Assembly: GCA_000257205.1 (NCBI GenBank)
Contig: AEZC01000115.1
Location: forward strand, 1 to 40,459
Length of the DNA stretch: 40,459 nucleotides
Direction of reading: 5' to 3'
Source of the DNA: Vibrio ordalii ATCC 33509
Lineage (GTDB): Bacteria > Pseudomonadota > Gammaproteobacteria > Enterobacterales > Vibrionaceae
Shown: piece after piece, positions 1 to 9,620 of the stretch
Numbering within the stretch: the stretch's first letter is position 1
Layout of the letters: each line of letters begins with the position of its first letter
Translations under genes and position numbers: made by a program
Notes under the pieces: model-generated
Database searches by the model: none
What the model was told of the DNA's origin: nothing
The model's input: the letters and a program-made list of their open reading frames with translations, nothing else

Positions 1-50
1 TAAAAAATAAGAAAAACATCTATTTTGTTTAAATAGCAGCCACAAAGCGT

Positions 51-77
51 CAAAAGAGAGCATTTCGCTCTCTTTTG
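51..77 (-). terminator. Probable intrinsic terminator of fre
   Basis: A perfect 11-bp inverted repeat (51-61 and 67-77, arm CAAAAGAGAGC, 5-base loop) lies 24 bases past the fre stop codon. The T-rich part sits inside the 3' arm on both strands, so it is a weaker terminator than a GC hairpin followed by a T-run. Its position supports a role ending the ubiD-ferredoxin-fre transcript. Confidence 0.5.
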
Positions 78-100
78 ATAGGCTTTAACCTCTCTCGATC

Positions 101-808
101 TTAAATAAAAGCATAGGCATCAGCAAACATGTGATCGCTTTTTGCATTTTTATATTGGGTAAACTGTTCTCTTGCTGATCCAGCCATATCAAAACGACCT
201 GCAATATAAATGTCGTACGCTTCTAACGACTCGAAATCATCATTGATCGCTTGGAGTACATTGCCAACCTTACCATTCCAACCTTCATCAGCCGTTTCAA
301 CAACAGGTACAAAGTGGATGTTCTCAAATTGCTGAGCAATCTCACTCAGTTCTGTTTTTGCATAGAGTTGGTAAACGTTTTTTGCCCCCCAGTACAAATA
401 GATAGCGTTACTTTTCTTTTGGCTAATACAGTGATCTAAAATCGAGCGCACATAGCTAAAACCTGTTCCTCCAGCAATGAGTAGTAGAGGGCGCTCATTT
501 TCTTTTACCCACGCATCACCGTGAGGTGCATCTATGTTGACGAAACCCTTGTTGCTTAATGCCGTTTTCATTTTCTCAACTACTTCCTGTGCATAAGCAT
601 TATGCTCGGCGGCACCAATGTGCAGCTCTAGTTCACCAGAACGGCAAGGGCTGCTTGCGATAGAAAATGGACGTTTATCTTTCTCACCCATTTCTACCAT
701 GAGATATTGCCCAGCTTTAAATGCAAGAACGCTTTCAGGTTGGAGGATGATTTTATAAGTATTAGAGGCTAATGGCTCAATTGACTTTACTTTACATTGG
801 GTGGTCAT
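101..808 (-). CDS. fre: NAD(P)H-flavin reductase Fre
   Basis: This 235-residue protein has the size and layout of E. coli Fre (233 residues), a cytoplasmic enzyme that uses NAD(P)H to reduce free FMN, FAD or riboflavin. The N-terminal FAD-type beta barrel carries the flavin-binding motif RPFSIAS at residues 46-52. The C-terminal nucleotide-binding half carries [10 protein letters not shown] from about residue 113. There is no fused ferredoxin domain; a separate ferredoxin gene lies 14 bases upstream, and the pair follows ubiD. The ATG has a good Shine-Dalgarno sequence (AGAGGA). Reduced flavin from Fre is known to feed ferric reduction and ribonucleotide reductase activation. A link to UbiD, whose prenyl-FMN cofactor is built from reduced FMN, is inference from position. 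Confidence 0.93.
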   Translation of the reverse strand: MTTQCKVKSIEPLASNTYKIILQPESVLAFKAGQYLMVEMGEKDKRPFSIASSPCRSGELELHIGAAEHNAYAQEVVEKMKTALSNKGFVNIDAPHGDAWVKENERPLLLIAGGTGFSYVRSILDHCISQKKSNAIYLYWGAKNVYQLYAKTELSEIAQQFENIHFVPVVETADEGWNGKVGNVLQAINDDFESLEAYDIYIAGRFDMAGSAREQFTQYKNAKSDHMFADAYAFI

Positions 809-822
809 GTTTTTCCTCTGAC

Positions 823-1092
823 TTACTCTGCAAAAGTAAGTACTAAGCTACTTGTTGCAAATGCTTGGCAAGGGAATATCCAACCTTGTCGCTGCTCTTC
901 GTCAGTCAACATCGGCTCTAAGTTATATTCCACTACACCTTCTAATTTTCTGCACATACACATAGCGCATGCACCTATTTGACAACGGTGTGGAAAAGAG
1001 ATGTTCTTGTTGAGCGCAGCTTCCAACACCGTTGTACCGTCTTGTACTTCAAAAATATCGCCTTTCGGCAGCAAGATCACCGTGTAGGTCAT
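823..1092 (-). CDS. Plant-type 2Fe-2S ferredoxin
   Basis: This 89-residue protein is a single 2Fe-2S ferredoxin domain. The cluster cysteines follow the plant-type spacing: C37, C42, C45 and C75 (CX4CX2CX29C), with an extra cysteine at C47. Its ATG overlaps the ubiD stop codon in an ATGA arrangement (1089-1092), so translation is probably coupled to ubiD. The reductase gene fre follows 14 bases after its stop. Ferredoxin plus Fre-type reductase together resemble the two halves of fused enzymes such as AscD-type reductases, here as separate polypeptides. The electron acceptor is unknown. The family assignment is secure; the role in ubiquinone or flavin metabolism is inferred from gene order. 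Confidence 0.88.
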   Translation of the reverse strand: MTYTVILLPKGDIFEVQDGTTVLEAALNKNISFPHRCQIGACAMCMCRKLEGVVEYNLEPMLTDEEQRQGWIFPCQAFATSSLVLTFAE

Positions 1093-2945
1093 AAAATACC
1101 TAACTCATCCCAGATAGAGTCTATTTTAGTGACTACCTCGTGATCTTTTTGGATTGGCGTCCCCCACTCTCGCTGAACTTCACCAGAGAGTTTGTTGGTT
1201 GCATCGAGTAGGAGCTTGGAACATTGCCCTTCATTAGCTTCTATACGATCAGTATCCCGAGACGGATCGATGCGCGTGGTTATCGCCCAAATCACATCAT
1301 TCCAATCTCGGATATTCACATCATCATCACAGAGCACAACAAACTTCAGGTTTGAAAATGTCTCTAAAAATGTCCATATCTTTTTTAACAGCTCTTGAGA
1401 TTGACCAGCGAACGCTTTGTTCATGGATACAATCAAGAAACCATCATTAGAAAATGGCACTAAATAGATATCAACAATCTCAGAATGCTGCGCTCTAAGC
1501 TGCTCCAAATGCTCAGCTTTGATCCGAGGAGCCGTTGATGGTGACGATTGTTGTCTTGTACCGTCACTCTCAACATCCCATTTAATGGTAGCATCTAAGC
1601 CCATTTTGGAGCCCAGCCCCACCACTGGAGAGGCAAAATCAAGTGAATCAATCGGTGTATGCTCGATAAATAAAGTATCTCGCACTGGGTCCATATGTGT
1701 TGTCATTGCATTGATAACTGAATTCCAATCACGAGCATCGACTGATTCATCGCACACCACCACATATTTAGTGTACATAAACTGGCGAAGGAACGACCAA
1801 ACTCCCATCATGACTCGCTTTGCATGACCTGGGTATTGCTTTTTCATCGTCACTACCGCCATTCGATAAGAACAACCTTCCGGCGGCAAATAAAAATCGA
1901 CGATTTCAGGAAACTGTTTTTGGAGTATAGGTACAAACACTTCATTTAACGCAACACCAAGCACAGCGGGTTCATCAGGTGGGCGTCCGGTATAAGTGCT
2001 ATGGTAGATAGGATTGCTGCGCATTGTGATATGCGTAACCGTAAAGACACGATGCTTTTCAACTTCATTATAGTAACCCGTGTGATCACCATAAGGCCCT
2101 TCGTCAGCATATTCGTTTGGATCTATGTAGCCTTCCAGCACAATTTCCGCACTAGCAGGCACATCTAGATCATTACTGAGCGATTTAACCACTTCTGTTT
2201 TGCTGCCTCGTAACAATCCCGCAAAAGCATATTCAGAAAGCGTATCTGGCACTGGTGTCACCGCGCCTAGAATGGTTGCAGGATCAGCACCAAAAGCCAC
2301 TGAAACTGGGAAATTCTCTCCGGGATGAGTGTCCATCCAATCTCTTAAATCTAGAGCACCACCACGATGCGCCAGCCAACGCATAATGACTTTGTTTTTA
2401 CTAAGCTTCTGCTGACGATAAATTCCGAGATTTTGTCGATTTTTGTTTGGCCCTTTAGTGATGGTCAGCCCCCAAGTTAGAAGGGGTGCCACATCATCGG
2501 CCCAGCAACTCATTACCGGAATTTTATCTAAGTCAACATCGCTGCCCTGCCAAACGATCTCCTGGCAAGGAGCCTTGCGTAGCCGTTTGGTTGGCATGTT
2601 GAGCACTTGCTTAAATAAAGGCAATTTATCGATAGCATCTTTGAAGCCCTGCGGTGGCTCGGGCTCTTTGAGATAAGCCAGTAATTTGCCGACTTCCCTT
2701 AACTCTTGGACCTCTTTACGCCCCATGCCGATCGCGACGCGTTTTGCGGTGCCAAACAAGTTAGTGAGCACCGGAACCGTATAACCGATCGGGTTTTCAA
2801 ATAGCAAAGCAGGACCTGCGGCACGCAAAGTGCGGTCGCTAATTTCCGTCATTTCATAATGAGGGTCAATCGGGCAAGTAATGCGTTTTAGTTGGCCTGT
2901 TTTTTCCAGATGGTCAACAAATTCACGTAAATCCTTAAAGCTCAT
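1089..2945 (-). CDS. ubiD: 3-octaprenyl-4-hydroxybenzoate decarboxylase UbiD, with C-terminal duplication
   Basis: UbiD removes the carboxyl group from 3-polyprenyl-4-hydroxybenzoate in ubiquinone biosynthesis, using prenylated FMN made by UbiX. The family's active-site region is visible in NLGIYRQQ and in [13 protein letters not shown] start at MSFKDLREF (2945), where similarity to E. coli UbiD begins; the frame stays open 22 codons further upstream but that extension is not UbiD-like. The protein is 618 residues against 497 in E. coli. The extra length is an internal duplication: residues about 345-424 (PEIVDFYL ... DPVRDT) resemble about 487-564 (SEIVDIYL ... DPSRDT), and a LDAT[IN]K stretch follows in each copy. 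The E. coli-like C-terminus (QREWG ... IWDELGIL) comes after copy two. The gene is followed, with overlap, by the ferredoxin. Confidence 0.95.
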   Translation of the reverse strand: MSFKDLREFVDHLEKTGQLKRITCPIDPHYEMTEISDRTLRAAGPALLFENPIGYTVPVLTNLFGTAKRVAIGMGRKEVQELREVGKLLAYLKEPEPPQGFKDAIDKLPLFKQVLNMPTKRLRKAPCQEIVWQGSDVDLDKIPVMSCWADDVAPLLTWGLTITKGPNKNRQNLGIYRQQKLSKNKVIMRWLAHRGGALDLRDWMDTHPGENFPVSVAFGADPATILGAVTPVPDTLSEYAFAGLLRGSKTEVVKSLSNDLDVPASAEIVLEGYIDPNEYADEGPYGDHTGYYNEVEKHRVFTVTHITMRSNPIYHSTYTGRPPDEPAVLGVALNEVFVPILQKQFPEIVDFYLPPEGCSYRMAVVTMKKQYPGHAKRVMMGVWSFLRQFMYTKYVVVCDESVDARDWNSVINAMTTHMDPVRDTLFIEHTPIDSLDFASPVVGLGSKMGLDATIKWDVESDGTRQQSSPSTAPRIKAEHLEQLRAQHSEIVDIYLVPFSNDGFLIVSMNKAFAGQSQELLKKIWTFLETFSNLKFVVLCDDDVNIRDWNDVIWAITTRIDPSRDTDRIEANEGQCSKLLLDATNKLSGEVQREWGTPIQKDHEVVTKIDSIWDELGIL

Positions 2946-2977
2946 AGGCCTACTACATCGCTGATTAAACTGCAGGC

Positions 2978-2986
2978 AGTATAACA
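2978..2986 (-). promoter_or_regulatory. Candidate extended -10 element of ubiD
   Basis: On the minus strand the sequence TGTTATACT (TGN plus a near-consensus -10 TATACT) stands 32 bases upstream of the ubiD ATG. No convincing -35 is seen, as is usual for extended -10 promoters. It lies in the 77-base gap after the exported-protein gene, so ubiD could have its own promoter or be read through from upstream. No transcript end was measured. Confidence 0.35.
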
Positions 2987-3022
2987 AAAACAACCCATTA
3001 ACGATCCCCAAATTTCATAGGG

Positions 3023-4018
3023 TTATTGAGAGAGGGCTTGTAAAATACCACGGCTTTTCACCTGAGAATTACTCACCAGTAAATCCTTTAGCCAACTGCT
3101 GTGTCCCTGCTCTACCAAAGAAGTGGCTACTAAATTGACCTCTTCATTGATTGACATTTTGGCTATCAGAAAGTCGCGGATATCAGGACGCATGGGGCTG
3201 ATGCGAACTAACTCCTTAATCGCTTGTACTTTTAAACTCGGATTTTCGCTGGCAGCCATGATCTGTTTTATCGCAAATTCATCGCTCACGCTGGCTAATC
3301 GTGTGAGTTCCTGCTGAATGGAGAAATCGACCCGCATCAGCCACAGGAGTTTATAGATTTTAGGATCTTCACTAACCTGAGCTAATCGAACCATCACTTG
3401 TGTGGAAGGCAACCATCCGGTCACTGGTTCTGATGTCAGTTGCTCTGTGAGGGCAGATAGAGCATCTGGGGATAGTGTATCTAACTCGCGGATCAGTAAT
3501 GTTTCGCGAATTTTTACTTGATATTGAGTCCCTGACAGCCATGTTTTCAATACTAGCTCTTGGCGTACGGCCTTCACCAAGAAATCGAGAGTGGTTTGTT
3601 CCTGCCGCCAACGCTTTAATAAACGGCTGGCTATCGCAGAAGAGTCAAAAGCTGGGGTGGAGAATTCATAGCCTTGTTCTTTTTCGACAACTTGATAAGT
3701 GGGTGCAAGCGCTTGCTGCTCTTCAATGAAGATCACCATATTCGGCGTTAGCGTGAGATCCAACTGCTCGATTTTTTGCAGCAACAGGAAACGTACGGCT
3801 TCTTGCGGCAATAGCGCTAAACGTTGTAATGAAAAGCGCAAAGAATCAAATTCATCATGTACCGCGTACTGCAATAGCTCTGCACTTTTATGGCGAATTT
3901 GTTCTTCCTGAAGCCATTTCTGAGCTGTATCAGACGTTATTTCTATAGAGGCAGCACTTGGCCACGCACAAAATAAAAATAGCGAGAGGAGAAGCGACGA
4001 CAACATTCCTTGTTGCAT
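3023..4018 (-). CDS. Exported protein with HEAT-like helical repeats, unknown function
   Basis: I do not recognise a named family. The 331-residue product begins with a signal peptide: a hydrophobic core (LSSLLLSLFLFCAW) at about residues 6-19, then PSAAS as a likely signal peptidase I site. There is no lipobox cysteine at the cleavage point, so the protein should be periplasmic or secreted. The mature part is almost entirely predicted alpha-helix. From about residue 225 it shows paired-helix units (for example FAIKQIMAASENPSLKVQAI) resembling HEAT repeats, which usually bind partner proteins. The ATG has a near-perfect Shine-Dalgarno sequence (AAGGAGG, 5 bases away). It lies between the rho terminator and ubiD, reading the same way. 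Export and helical nature are well supported; function is not known. Confidence 0.8.
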   Translation of the reverse strand: MQQGMLSSLLLSLFLFCAWPSAASIEITSDTAQKWLQEEQIRHKSAELLQYAVHDEFDSLRFSLQRLALLPQEAVRFLLLQKIEQLDLTLTPNMVIFIEEQQALAPTYQVVEKEQGYEFSTPAFDSSAIASRLLKRWRQEQTTLDFLVKAVRQELVLKTWLSGTQYQVKIRETLLIRELDTLSPDALSALTEQLTSEPVTGWLPSTQVMVRLAQVSEDPKIYKLLWLMRVDFSIQQELTRLASVSDEFAIKQIMAASENPSLKVQAIKELVRISPMRPDIRDFLIAKMSINEEVNLVATSLVEQGHSSWLKDLLVSNSQVKSRGILQALSQ

Positions 4019-4072
4019 TTTAACCTCCTTGTAACATTTAGCCTATTGTGGAAGGTTAATGGGTCAAATGCA

Positions 4073-4101
4073 AACAAAAACGCCACCGATAAACGGTGGC
4101 G
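4073..4101 (-). terminator. Intrinsic terminator after rho
   Basis: A perfect 8-bp GC-rich stem (CGCCACCG, 4081-4088 with 4094-4101) with a 5-base loop is followed on the minus strand by TTTTTG. It lies 25 bases after the rho stop codon. Confidence 0.9.
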
Positions 4102-4126
4102 TTGGTCATACTAAACTTAGCGTCTA

Positions 4127-5386
4127 TTATTGACGGCGCATCGCATCAAAAAACTCATCATTGGTTTTCGTCATCGCGAGCTTATCAATTAAGAATTCCA
4201 TTGCGTCACTCTCACTCATTGGGTGAACGATCTTACGCAGAATCCACATTTTTTGTAACTCATCAGGCTTAGTAAGCAACTCTTCACGACGAGTACCGCT
4301 GCGGTTGAAGTCGATAGCAGGGAAGACACGTTTTTCCGCAATTTTACGGTTAAGGTGCAATTCCATGTTACCTGTACCTTTAAACTCTTCGTAGATAACT
4401 TCATCCATTTTAGAGCCGGTATCAACCAATGCCGTCGCAATAATCGTTAAACTACCGCCTTCTTCTACATTACGAGCCGCACCGAAAAAGCGCTTAGGAC
4501 GTTGCAATGCGTTGGCATCCACACCACCAGTCAAGACTTTGCCAGATGACGGGATCACTGTGTTGTAAGCGCGAGCTAAACGTGTGATGGAATCAAGCAG
4601 GATAACCACATCTTTCTTATGCTCAACCAAACGTTTTGCTTTTTCGATCACCATTTCTGCCACTTGTACGTGACGTGAAGCTGGCTCATCGAACGTAGAA
4701 GCAACCACTTCGCCTTTCACAAGGCGTTGCATTTCCGTTACTTCTTCAGGACGTTCGTCAATAAGTAGCACCATCAACACGCAATCAGGATGGTTGTTAG
4801 CAATACTTTGCGCGATATTTTGTAGCAACATGGTTTTGCCCGCTTTTGGCGGAGCAACAATCAAACCACGCTGGCCTTTACCAATCGGAGAGGCAAGGTC
4901 TAGAACTCGTGCCGTAATGTCTTCTGTCGAGCCATTACCACGCTCCATGATCATACGTTCATTGGCATGTAGTGGAGTTAAGTTCTCAAATAAAATCTTG
5001 TTACGTGCATTATCTGGTTTGTCGTGGTTAACGGTGTTAACTTTTAACAATGCGAAATAACGTTCGCCTTCTTTTGGTGGGCGGATTTTGCCAGATACTG
5101 AGTCACCGGTGCGCAAGTTGAAACGGCGAATTTGGCTTGGTGATACGTAGATATCATCAGGGCCAGCTAAATATGAACAGTCGGCGCTACGTAAGAAACC
5201 AAAACCGTCTTGAAGAATTTCCAAGACCCCATCACCAAATATATCTTCACCACTTTTTGCGTGCGCTTTTAGGATGGAGAAGATGATGTCTTGTTTTCTT
5301 AGACGCGCCAGGTTTTCGAGGCCTAGGCTCTCACCAAGCTTCACAAGATCAGACACAGGTCTGTTCTTCAATTCTGTTAGATTCAT
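4127..5386 (-). CDS. rho: Transcription termination factor Rho
   Basis: Rho is a hexameric RNA-dependent ATPase that loads on C-rich nascent RNA and ends transcription. The product is 419 residues, the same as E. coli, from the ATG of [11 protein letters not shown]; a TTG eight codons upstream keeps the frame open but adds residues E. coli Rho lacks. In order it has the N-terminal helical domain (to about residue 47), the cold-shock-like RNA-binding fold containing DGFGFLRS, and the RecA-like ATPase with the P-loop [12 protein letters not shown] and Walker [12 protein letters not shown]. The C-terminal half includes [20 protein letters not shown]. The start has no clear Shine-Dalgarno sequence. 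Rho is known to be autoregulated through its leader in E. coli, and the gap after the trxA terminator leaves room for such a leader. Confidence 0.98.
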   Translation of the reverse strand: MNLTELKNRPVSDLVKLGESLGLENLARLRKQDIIFSILKAHAKSGEDIFGDGVLEILQDGFGFLRSADCSYLAGPDDIYVSPSQIRRFNLRTGDSVSGKIRPPKEGERYFALLKVNTVNHDKPDNARNKILFENLTPLHANERMIMERGNGSTEDITARVLDLASPIGKGQRGLIVAPPKAGKTMLLQNIAQSIANNHPDCVLMVLLIDERPEEVTEMQRLVKGEVVASTFDEPASRHVQVAEMVIEKAKRLVEHKKDVVILLDSITRLARAYNTVIPSSGKVLTGGVDANALQRPKRFFGAARNVEEGGSLTIIATALVDTGSKMDEVIYEEFKGTGNMELHLNRKIAEKRVFPAIDFNRSGTRREELLTKPDELQKMWILRKIVHPMSESDAMEFLIDKLAMTKTNDEFFDAMRRQ

Positions 5387-5536
5387 TGTGGTGGATACTT
5401 GTTTAGTCAAAATAGGATCTATTTTCTAGTTAAGATGGATTTTGGTCTCAGGATCGACCAAGAAGTGAACACTTGTCTAATTAACGTGCGATAAAATAGC
5501 ACTAAATAATAGCCTAGTCTAGAGTTTGTTTCTTTT

Positions 5537-5575
5537 CAAAAAAACAAAGCCGTGCATCAGAAAATGTACGGCTTT
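5537..5575 (-). terminator. Intrinsic terminator between trxA and rho
   Basis: A 12-bp stem with one G-T pair (5546-5557 with 5564-5575; arm AAAGCCGTGCAT) and a 6-base loop is followed on the minus strand by G and a run of seven T. It begins 11 bases after the trxA stop, so trxA is mostly transcribed alone and rho should have its own promoter in 5387-5536. Confidence 0.9.
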
Positions 5576-5585
5576 GCGATACCTG

Positions 5586-5912
5586 TTATAGGTTTGCGTC
5601 CAAAAACTCTTTCAATTGAGTTTTTGATAACGCACCAACTTTCGTTGCAGCGACGTTGCCATTTTTGAACAGCAGCAAGGTTGGGATGCCACGAATACCA
5701 AACTTAGGTGGAGTACCTGCGTTGTGGTCGATATTTAATTTACCGATAGTCAGTTTGCCTTCGTACTCGCTAGCGATTTCATCCAAAATTGGCGCAATCA
5801 TCTTACAAGGACCACACCATTCTGCCCAAAAATCAACAAGAACAGGGCCTGCAGCTTTGATTACATCGTTCTCAAAACCATCATCTGTAAGCTGCAAAAT
5901 CTTATCGCTCAT
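5586..5912 (-). CDS. trxA: Thioredoxin 1
   Basis: Thioredoxin is a small cytoplasmic disulfide reductase kept reduced by thioredoxin reductase, serving ribonucleotide reductase, PAPS reductase and protein repair. The 108-residue product matches E. coli TrxA nearly position for position. The active site WCGPC is at residues 32-36 and the cis-proline loop RGIPTL follows about 40 residues later. The start at [11 protein letters not shown] is set by E. coli TrxA and by GGAG upstream; the frame stays open nine codons before it. It is divergent from rhlB and upstream of rho, the same arrangement as in E. coli. Confidence 0.97.
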   Translation of the reverse strand: MSDKILQLTDDGFENDVIKAAGPVLVDFWAEWCGPCKMIAPILDEIASEYEGKLTIGKLNIDHNAGTPPKFGIRGIPTLLLFKNGNVAATKVGALSKTQLKEFLDANL

Positions 5913-6023
5913 CTTCCACTCCAATATGTTTTTCTGCACTGATTATAAGCTAACCAGTAAATAGATGCTCTATTGGAATGTATTTACTTTCGTATTGCAA
6001 GCTTAAGCTGATATTCTATGGCG

Positions 6024-7334
6024 ATGAAAAAGACACATATCACAGAGCAAAAGTTCGCCGATTTGGGATTACATCCTCAAGTTGTTGAAGGATTGGAAAA
6101 AAAAGGGTTCGATTACTGTACCCCGATCCAAGCCTTGGCGTTGCCGGTACTGCTCACCGGCCAAGACATTGCAGGCCAGGCCCAAACAGGGACTGGTAAA
6201 ACGCTTGCGTTTCTCGCTGCTACTTTTAACCACTTACTAACAACCCCTGAACATGAAGGGCGAAAACCGACGCAGCCGCGTGCCATTATTATGGCCCCGA
6301 CTCGTGAGTTAGCGATTCAAATTTATAACGACGCCGAACCTCTGATTGCCAGTACCGGTATCAAAGCTGCGCTGGCTTACGGTGGTGAAAGCTACGATAA
6401 GCAGTTGTCTAAGCTGCAAGATGGTGTCGACATATTGATCGGTACAACAGGACGTATCATCGATTTCTACAAACAACACGTGTTTAACTTGAATAATATT
6501 CAAGCAGTTGTGCTGGATGAAGCTGATCGCATGTTTGACCTTGGTTTTATCAAGGACATTCGTTTTCTGTTTCGCCGTATGCCAGAACCTAAAGAGCGCC
6601 TGAACATGCTGTTTTCAGCCACGCTTTCTTATCGCGTTCAAGAGTTGGCGTTCGAGCACATGCATAACCCTGAGCACGTGGTTGTTGAACCAGAACAAAA
6701 AACTGGCCATCGCATCCAAGAAGAGCTGTTCTACCCGTCTAACGAACATAAGATGGCGCTATTACAGACACTGATAGAACAAGACTGGCCAGATCGCGCC
6801 ATCATTTTTGCCAACACAAAACACCGCTGCGACTCTATTTGGGGTCATTTAGCTGCAGATGAGCACCGTGTCGGCCTGCTAACGGGTGATGTACCGCAGA
6901 AGAAACGTGAAAAGATCCTTGAGCAATTCACTACCGGTGATGTCGACATTCTTGTTGCAACCGACGTGGCAGCGCGAGGCTTACACATTCCTCAAGTCAC
7001 ACACGTATTCAACTACGACTTACCTGATGACTGTGAAGACTACGTGCACCGCATTGGTCGTACAGGTCGCGCAGGAGAGAGTGGTCATTCGATTAGTTTT
7101 GCCTGTGAAGAGTACGCCATTAACCTAACCGCGATTGAAGAGTATACCGGGCACGCGGTTCCTGTTTCTGATTACGATGCATCGGCGTTGATTGAAGACT
7201 TACCACCGCCAATTCGTCTGCGTTCTCGTAATCCTCAGCAGCGCCGTACTAATAATAATGGCCCTCGTACTGGCAACCGTAAGCCACAAAGTCGTCGCCC
7301 ACGTCAACCGCATCAAAGTAATAAGGGTTCGTAA
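6024..7334 (+). CDS. rhlB: DEAD-box ATP-dependent RNA helicase RhlB
   Basis: RhlB unwinds structured RNA for RNase E in the degradosome. It shows the whole DEAD-box set in order: the Q motif ([10 protein letters not shown]), Walker [19 protein letters not shown] in [15 protein letters not shown] in FSATLS, and HRIGRTGR near the end of the second RecA domain. After the helicase core comes a basic tail rich in Arg, Asn and Gln (about residues 395-436), usual for RhlB and likely to bind RNA. I start at MKKTHITEQ, aligned with E. coli MSKTHLTEQ; an in-frame ATG two codons earlier (6018) is equally possible. gppA starts 7 bases after its stop. Confidence 0.96.
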   Translation: MKKTHITEQKFADLGLHPQVVEGLEKKGFDYCTPIQALALPVLLTGQDIAGQAQTGTGKTLAFLAATFNHLLTTPEHEGRKPTQPRAIIMAPTRELAIQIYNDAEPLIASTGIKAALAYGGESYDKQLSKLQDGVDILIGTTGRIIDFYKQHVFNLNNIQAVVLDEADRMFDLGFIKDIRFLFRRMPEPKERLNMLFSATLSYRVQELAFEHMHNPEHVVVEPEQKTGHRIQEELFYPSNEHKMALLQTLIEQDWPDRAIIFANTKHRCDSIWGHLAADEHRVGLLTGDVPQKKREKILEQFTTGDVDILVATDVAARGLHIPQVTHVFNYDLPDDCEDYVHRIGRTGRAGESGHSISFACEEYAINLTAIEEYTGHAVPVSDYDASALIEDLPPPIRLRSRNPQQRRTNNNGPRTGNRKPQSRRPRQPHQSNKGS

Positions 7335-7341
7335 TCCATTT

Positions 7342-8835
7342 ATGAGTAAAGCCGTCTCCTCGCCGCTCTACGCTGCCATCGACCTTGGGTCGAACAGTTT
7401 TCATATGCTCATCGTGCGTCATATTGATGGCAGTGTACAAACGATGGCCAAAATAAAGCGCAAAGTACGCTTGGCCGCCGGGTTAGATGATAACAACGCT
7501 CTTAGCCAAGAAGCGATGCAGCGAGGATGGGACTGCCTCAGTTTATTTGCGGAACGACTGCAAGATGTACCCGCCAGCAATATCCGTATTGTTGGCACTG
7601 CCACACTGCGTACAGCCACCAACGTTGAACTGTTTTTAACTCAAGCCAACCAAATACTCGGCCACCCCATTCAGGTTATTTCCGGTGAAGAAGAGGCGGC
7701 CACTATCTATAAAGGAGTGGCGCACACTTCAGGTGGCTTAGGACGACGCTTGGTTGTCGATATTGGTGGGGCCAGTACTGAACTCATCATTGGTGAAGGG
7801 TTCGATGCCAAAGCGTTAACCAGTTTAAAAATGGGCTGCGTCACTTGGCTTGAGCGCCATTTTAAAGACAGACAGCTTAACGCGGCTAACTTTAATCAAG
7901 CGATCGATGCGGCAAAACAGACGTTAGCGCCTATCCTTGAACAATACTCACAGTTAGGTTGGGATGTGTGCGTGGGTGCCAGTGGCACAGTACAAGCGTT
8001 GCAAGAGATTATGCTGGCGCAAGGGATGGATGAGGTGATCACTCATACCAAACTAAAACGCTTGCAAAAACAAGCGATGCTCGCCGATCACTTGGAAGAG
8101 CTTGATATTGAAGGCTTAACTTTAGAGCGAGCGTTAGTTTTCCCAAGTGGCCTCTCGATTTTAATTGCCATCTTTGAACTGCTCGAGATTGAATCGATGA
8201 CTTTAGCTGGCGGCGCATTGCGTGAAGGCTTAGTGTATGAAATGGTCGAAGAGCTGCGCCAAGATGACATTCGAACGCGTACCATCAATAGCGTCCAGGT
8301 GCGATATCAAATTGATGTTGACTACGCCAAGCAAGTGGCTCAACTTGCCCAATCGCTGCTCAAACAGTGTGGGGGTGAAGATTGGATTGCGGAACCGCAA
8401 GCTGAAATGCTGCTCACTACCGCTGCACAATTGCATGAAATAGGGTTAGCGATTGATTTAAAAAAAGGTGGTGAACACAGCGCCTACCTGTTACAAAACC
8501 TCGACTTACCCGGCTATACCCGTGCACAGAAACACTTTCTAGGCGAAATTGCTAGTCGTTATCGCGAGCAGCTCTCTTCATTGCCAGAGCAGTACGCTCT
8601 GTCGGGCAACAGCGCCAAGCGGGTGTTACGTTTACTGCGCCTTGCCGTATTGCTCAGCCATCGTCGTAACGAGGCACTACAGCCTAAATTTACATTACAA
8701 GCTCAAGGTGACCAACTGACTCTTCGGTTATCCGCCAAATGGTTAGCGGCCAACCCTCTCACCACCGCCGAGCTGGATATTGAAGCAAACCGTCAAAGCG
8801 ACATTGGTTGGCCACTCATTATCGACCCATCATAG
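7342..8835 (+). CDS. gppA: Guanosine-5'-triphosphate,3'-diphosphate pyrophosphatase GppA
   Basis: GppA converts pppGpp to ppGpp and belongs to the exopolyphosphatase family. The product is 497 residues from [11 protein letters not shown], against 494 in E. coli. The N-terminal actin-like ATPase fold has [12 protein letters not shown] (residues about 10-21), the catalytic-region motif SGEEEA, and the phosphate-binding DIGGASTEL. The C-terminal third is an HD-like helical domain (HEIG near residue 417). The frame is open 50 codons upstream, overlapping rhlB, but that segment is not GppA-like. It forms an operon with rhlB, as in E. coli. Its neighbours gmk and spoT also act on guanine nucleotides. 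Confidence 0.95.
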   Translation: MSKAVSSPLYAAIDLGSNSFHMLIVRHIDGSVQTMAKIKRKVRLAAGLDDNNALSQEAMQRGWDCLSLFAERLQDVPASNIRIVGTATLRTATNVELFLTQANQILGHPIQVISGEEEAATIYKGVAHTSGGLGRRLVVDIGGASTELIIGEGFDAKALTSLKMGCVTWLERHFKDRQLNAANFNQAIDAAKQTLAPILEQYSQLGWDVCVGASGTVQALQEIMLAQGMDEVITHTKLKRLQKQAMLADHLEELDIEGLTLERALVFPSGLSILIAIFELLEIESMTLAGGALREGLVYEMVEELRQDDIRTRTINSVQVRYQIDVDYAKQVAQLAQSLLKQCGGEDWIAEPQAEMLLTTAAQLHEIGLAIDLKKGGEHSAYLLQNLDLPGYTRAQKHFLGEIASRYREQLSSLPEQYALSGNSAKRVLRLLRLAVLLSHRRNEALQPKFTLQAQGDQLTLRLSAKWLAANPLTTAELDIEANRQSDIGWPLIIDPS

Positions 8836-8851
8836 TCATAAGATGCAGACA

Positions 8852-8886
8852 CATAAAAAAGCCCGAGCAGCACTTGCTCGGGCTTT
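8852..8886. terminator. Terminator between gppA and yhhQ
   Basis: A perfect 12-bp stem (8858-8869 with 8875-8886; AAAGCCCGAGCA) with a 5-base loop lies between two convergent genes. On the minus strand it is followed by a T-run, so it is a strong terminator for yhhQ. On the plus strand the tail TTTGATTTA is weaker but may serve gppA. Confidence 0.88.
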
Positions 8887-8940
8887 GATTTACTATCTTC
8901 CTAGTATAATGGCTTACTACTCCACCACTGAACGTTTCAA

Positions 8941-9615
8941 CTACTGAGCATTGATCCCAACGGTTCGAAAATCAGGGTTTACCACAGTCAGCTTCCGGAT
9001 CAAGTAATTGAGCAGCACACCGTACATCGGCACAAACAGGCCTAAACTGATCACCAGTTTAAAACCATAATCGACCAAAGCAATTTCGGTCCAATGTTCA
9101 GCCATGAACGGATCGGGGCTTTGATAGAAAGCAATCGCAAAAAAAGCGACCGTGTCTAAGGCATTGCCAAATAACGTAGAACATGTTGGCGCAACCCACC
9201 ACCGCTTCATCTGGCGCAGACGATTAAACACATGCACATCCATAATTTGCCCTAGCAAATACGCCATAAAACTGGCAATTGCAATACGCGCAACAAACAG
9301 ATTAAACTCATGAAGCTGAGCAAGCCCTTGGAATTGGCCGTCAAAAAACAGCACCGAGAGTGCATAAGAAACAATCAAAGCCGGTAACATCACTAAGAAA
9401 ATGATTTTACGAGCCAACGCTGCACCAAAAATGCGTACAGTGAGATCCGTTGCCAGAAAAATGAATGGGAAAGTAAACGCGCCCCAAGTGGTATGTAAAC
9501 CGAATACAGTAAAGGGCAGCTGAACCAGATAATTGCTTGATGCAATAATGATCAAATGAAATAGCACTAAAAGTGCCAAAGCTTTGCGCTGCTGCGCAAG
9601 GGTAAAATAACTCAT
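8941..9615 (-). CDS. yhhQ: Queuosine precursor transporter YhhQ
   Basis: YhhQ (COG1738, vitamin uptake-like family) imports 7-cyano-7-deazaguanine-type precursors (preQ0) for queuosine in tRNA. The 224-residue protein tracks E. coli YhhQ along its whole length. Family stretches include SSNYLVQLP, HTTWGAF.FPFIFLATDL, NLFVARIA.ASFMAYLLGQ and DVHVFNRLRQ. It has about six hydrophobic membrane spans. The gene stands alone, facing gppA and divergent from gmk. Its leader contains a fold resembling a preQ1 class I riboswitch ending in the ribosome binding site (9621-9657), which fits the proposed substrate. Confidence 0.93.
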   Translation of the reverse strand: MSYFTLAQQRKALALLVLFHLIIIASSNYLVQLPFTVFGLHTTWGAFTFPFIFLATDLTVRIFGAALARKIIFLVMLPALIVSYALSVLFFDGQFQGLAQLHEFNLFVARIAIASFMAYLLGQIMDVHVFNRLRQMKRWWVAPTCSTLFGNALDTVAFFAIAFYQSPDPFMAEHWTEIALVDYGFKLVISLGLFVPMYGVLLNYLIRKLTVVNPDFRTVGINAQ

Positions 9616-9620
9616 TGTGT

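Noticed and set aside
2946..3011. Extra 22 N-terminal codons of ubiD
   Set aside because: Not similar to UbiD, which begins at MSFKDLREF; the candidate -10 element lies inside this stretch.
7192..7341. Hydrophobic 50-codon extension at the front of gppA
   Set aside because: It overlaps the rhlB 3' end in another frame; GppA begins at MSKAVSS with spacing and length matching E. coli.
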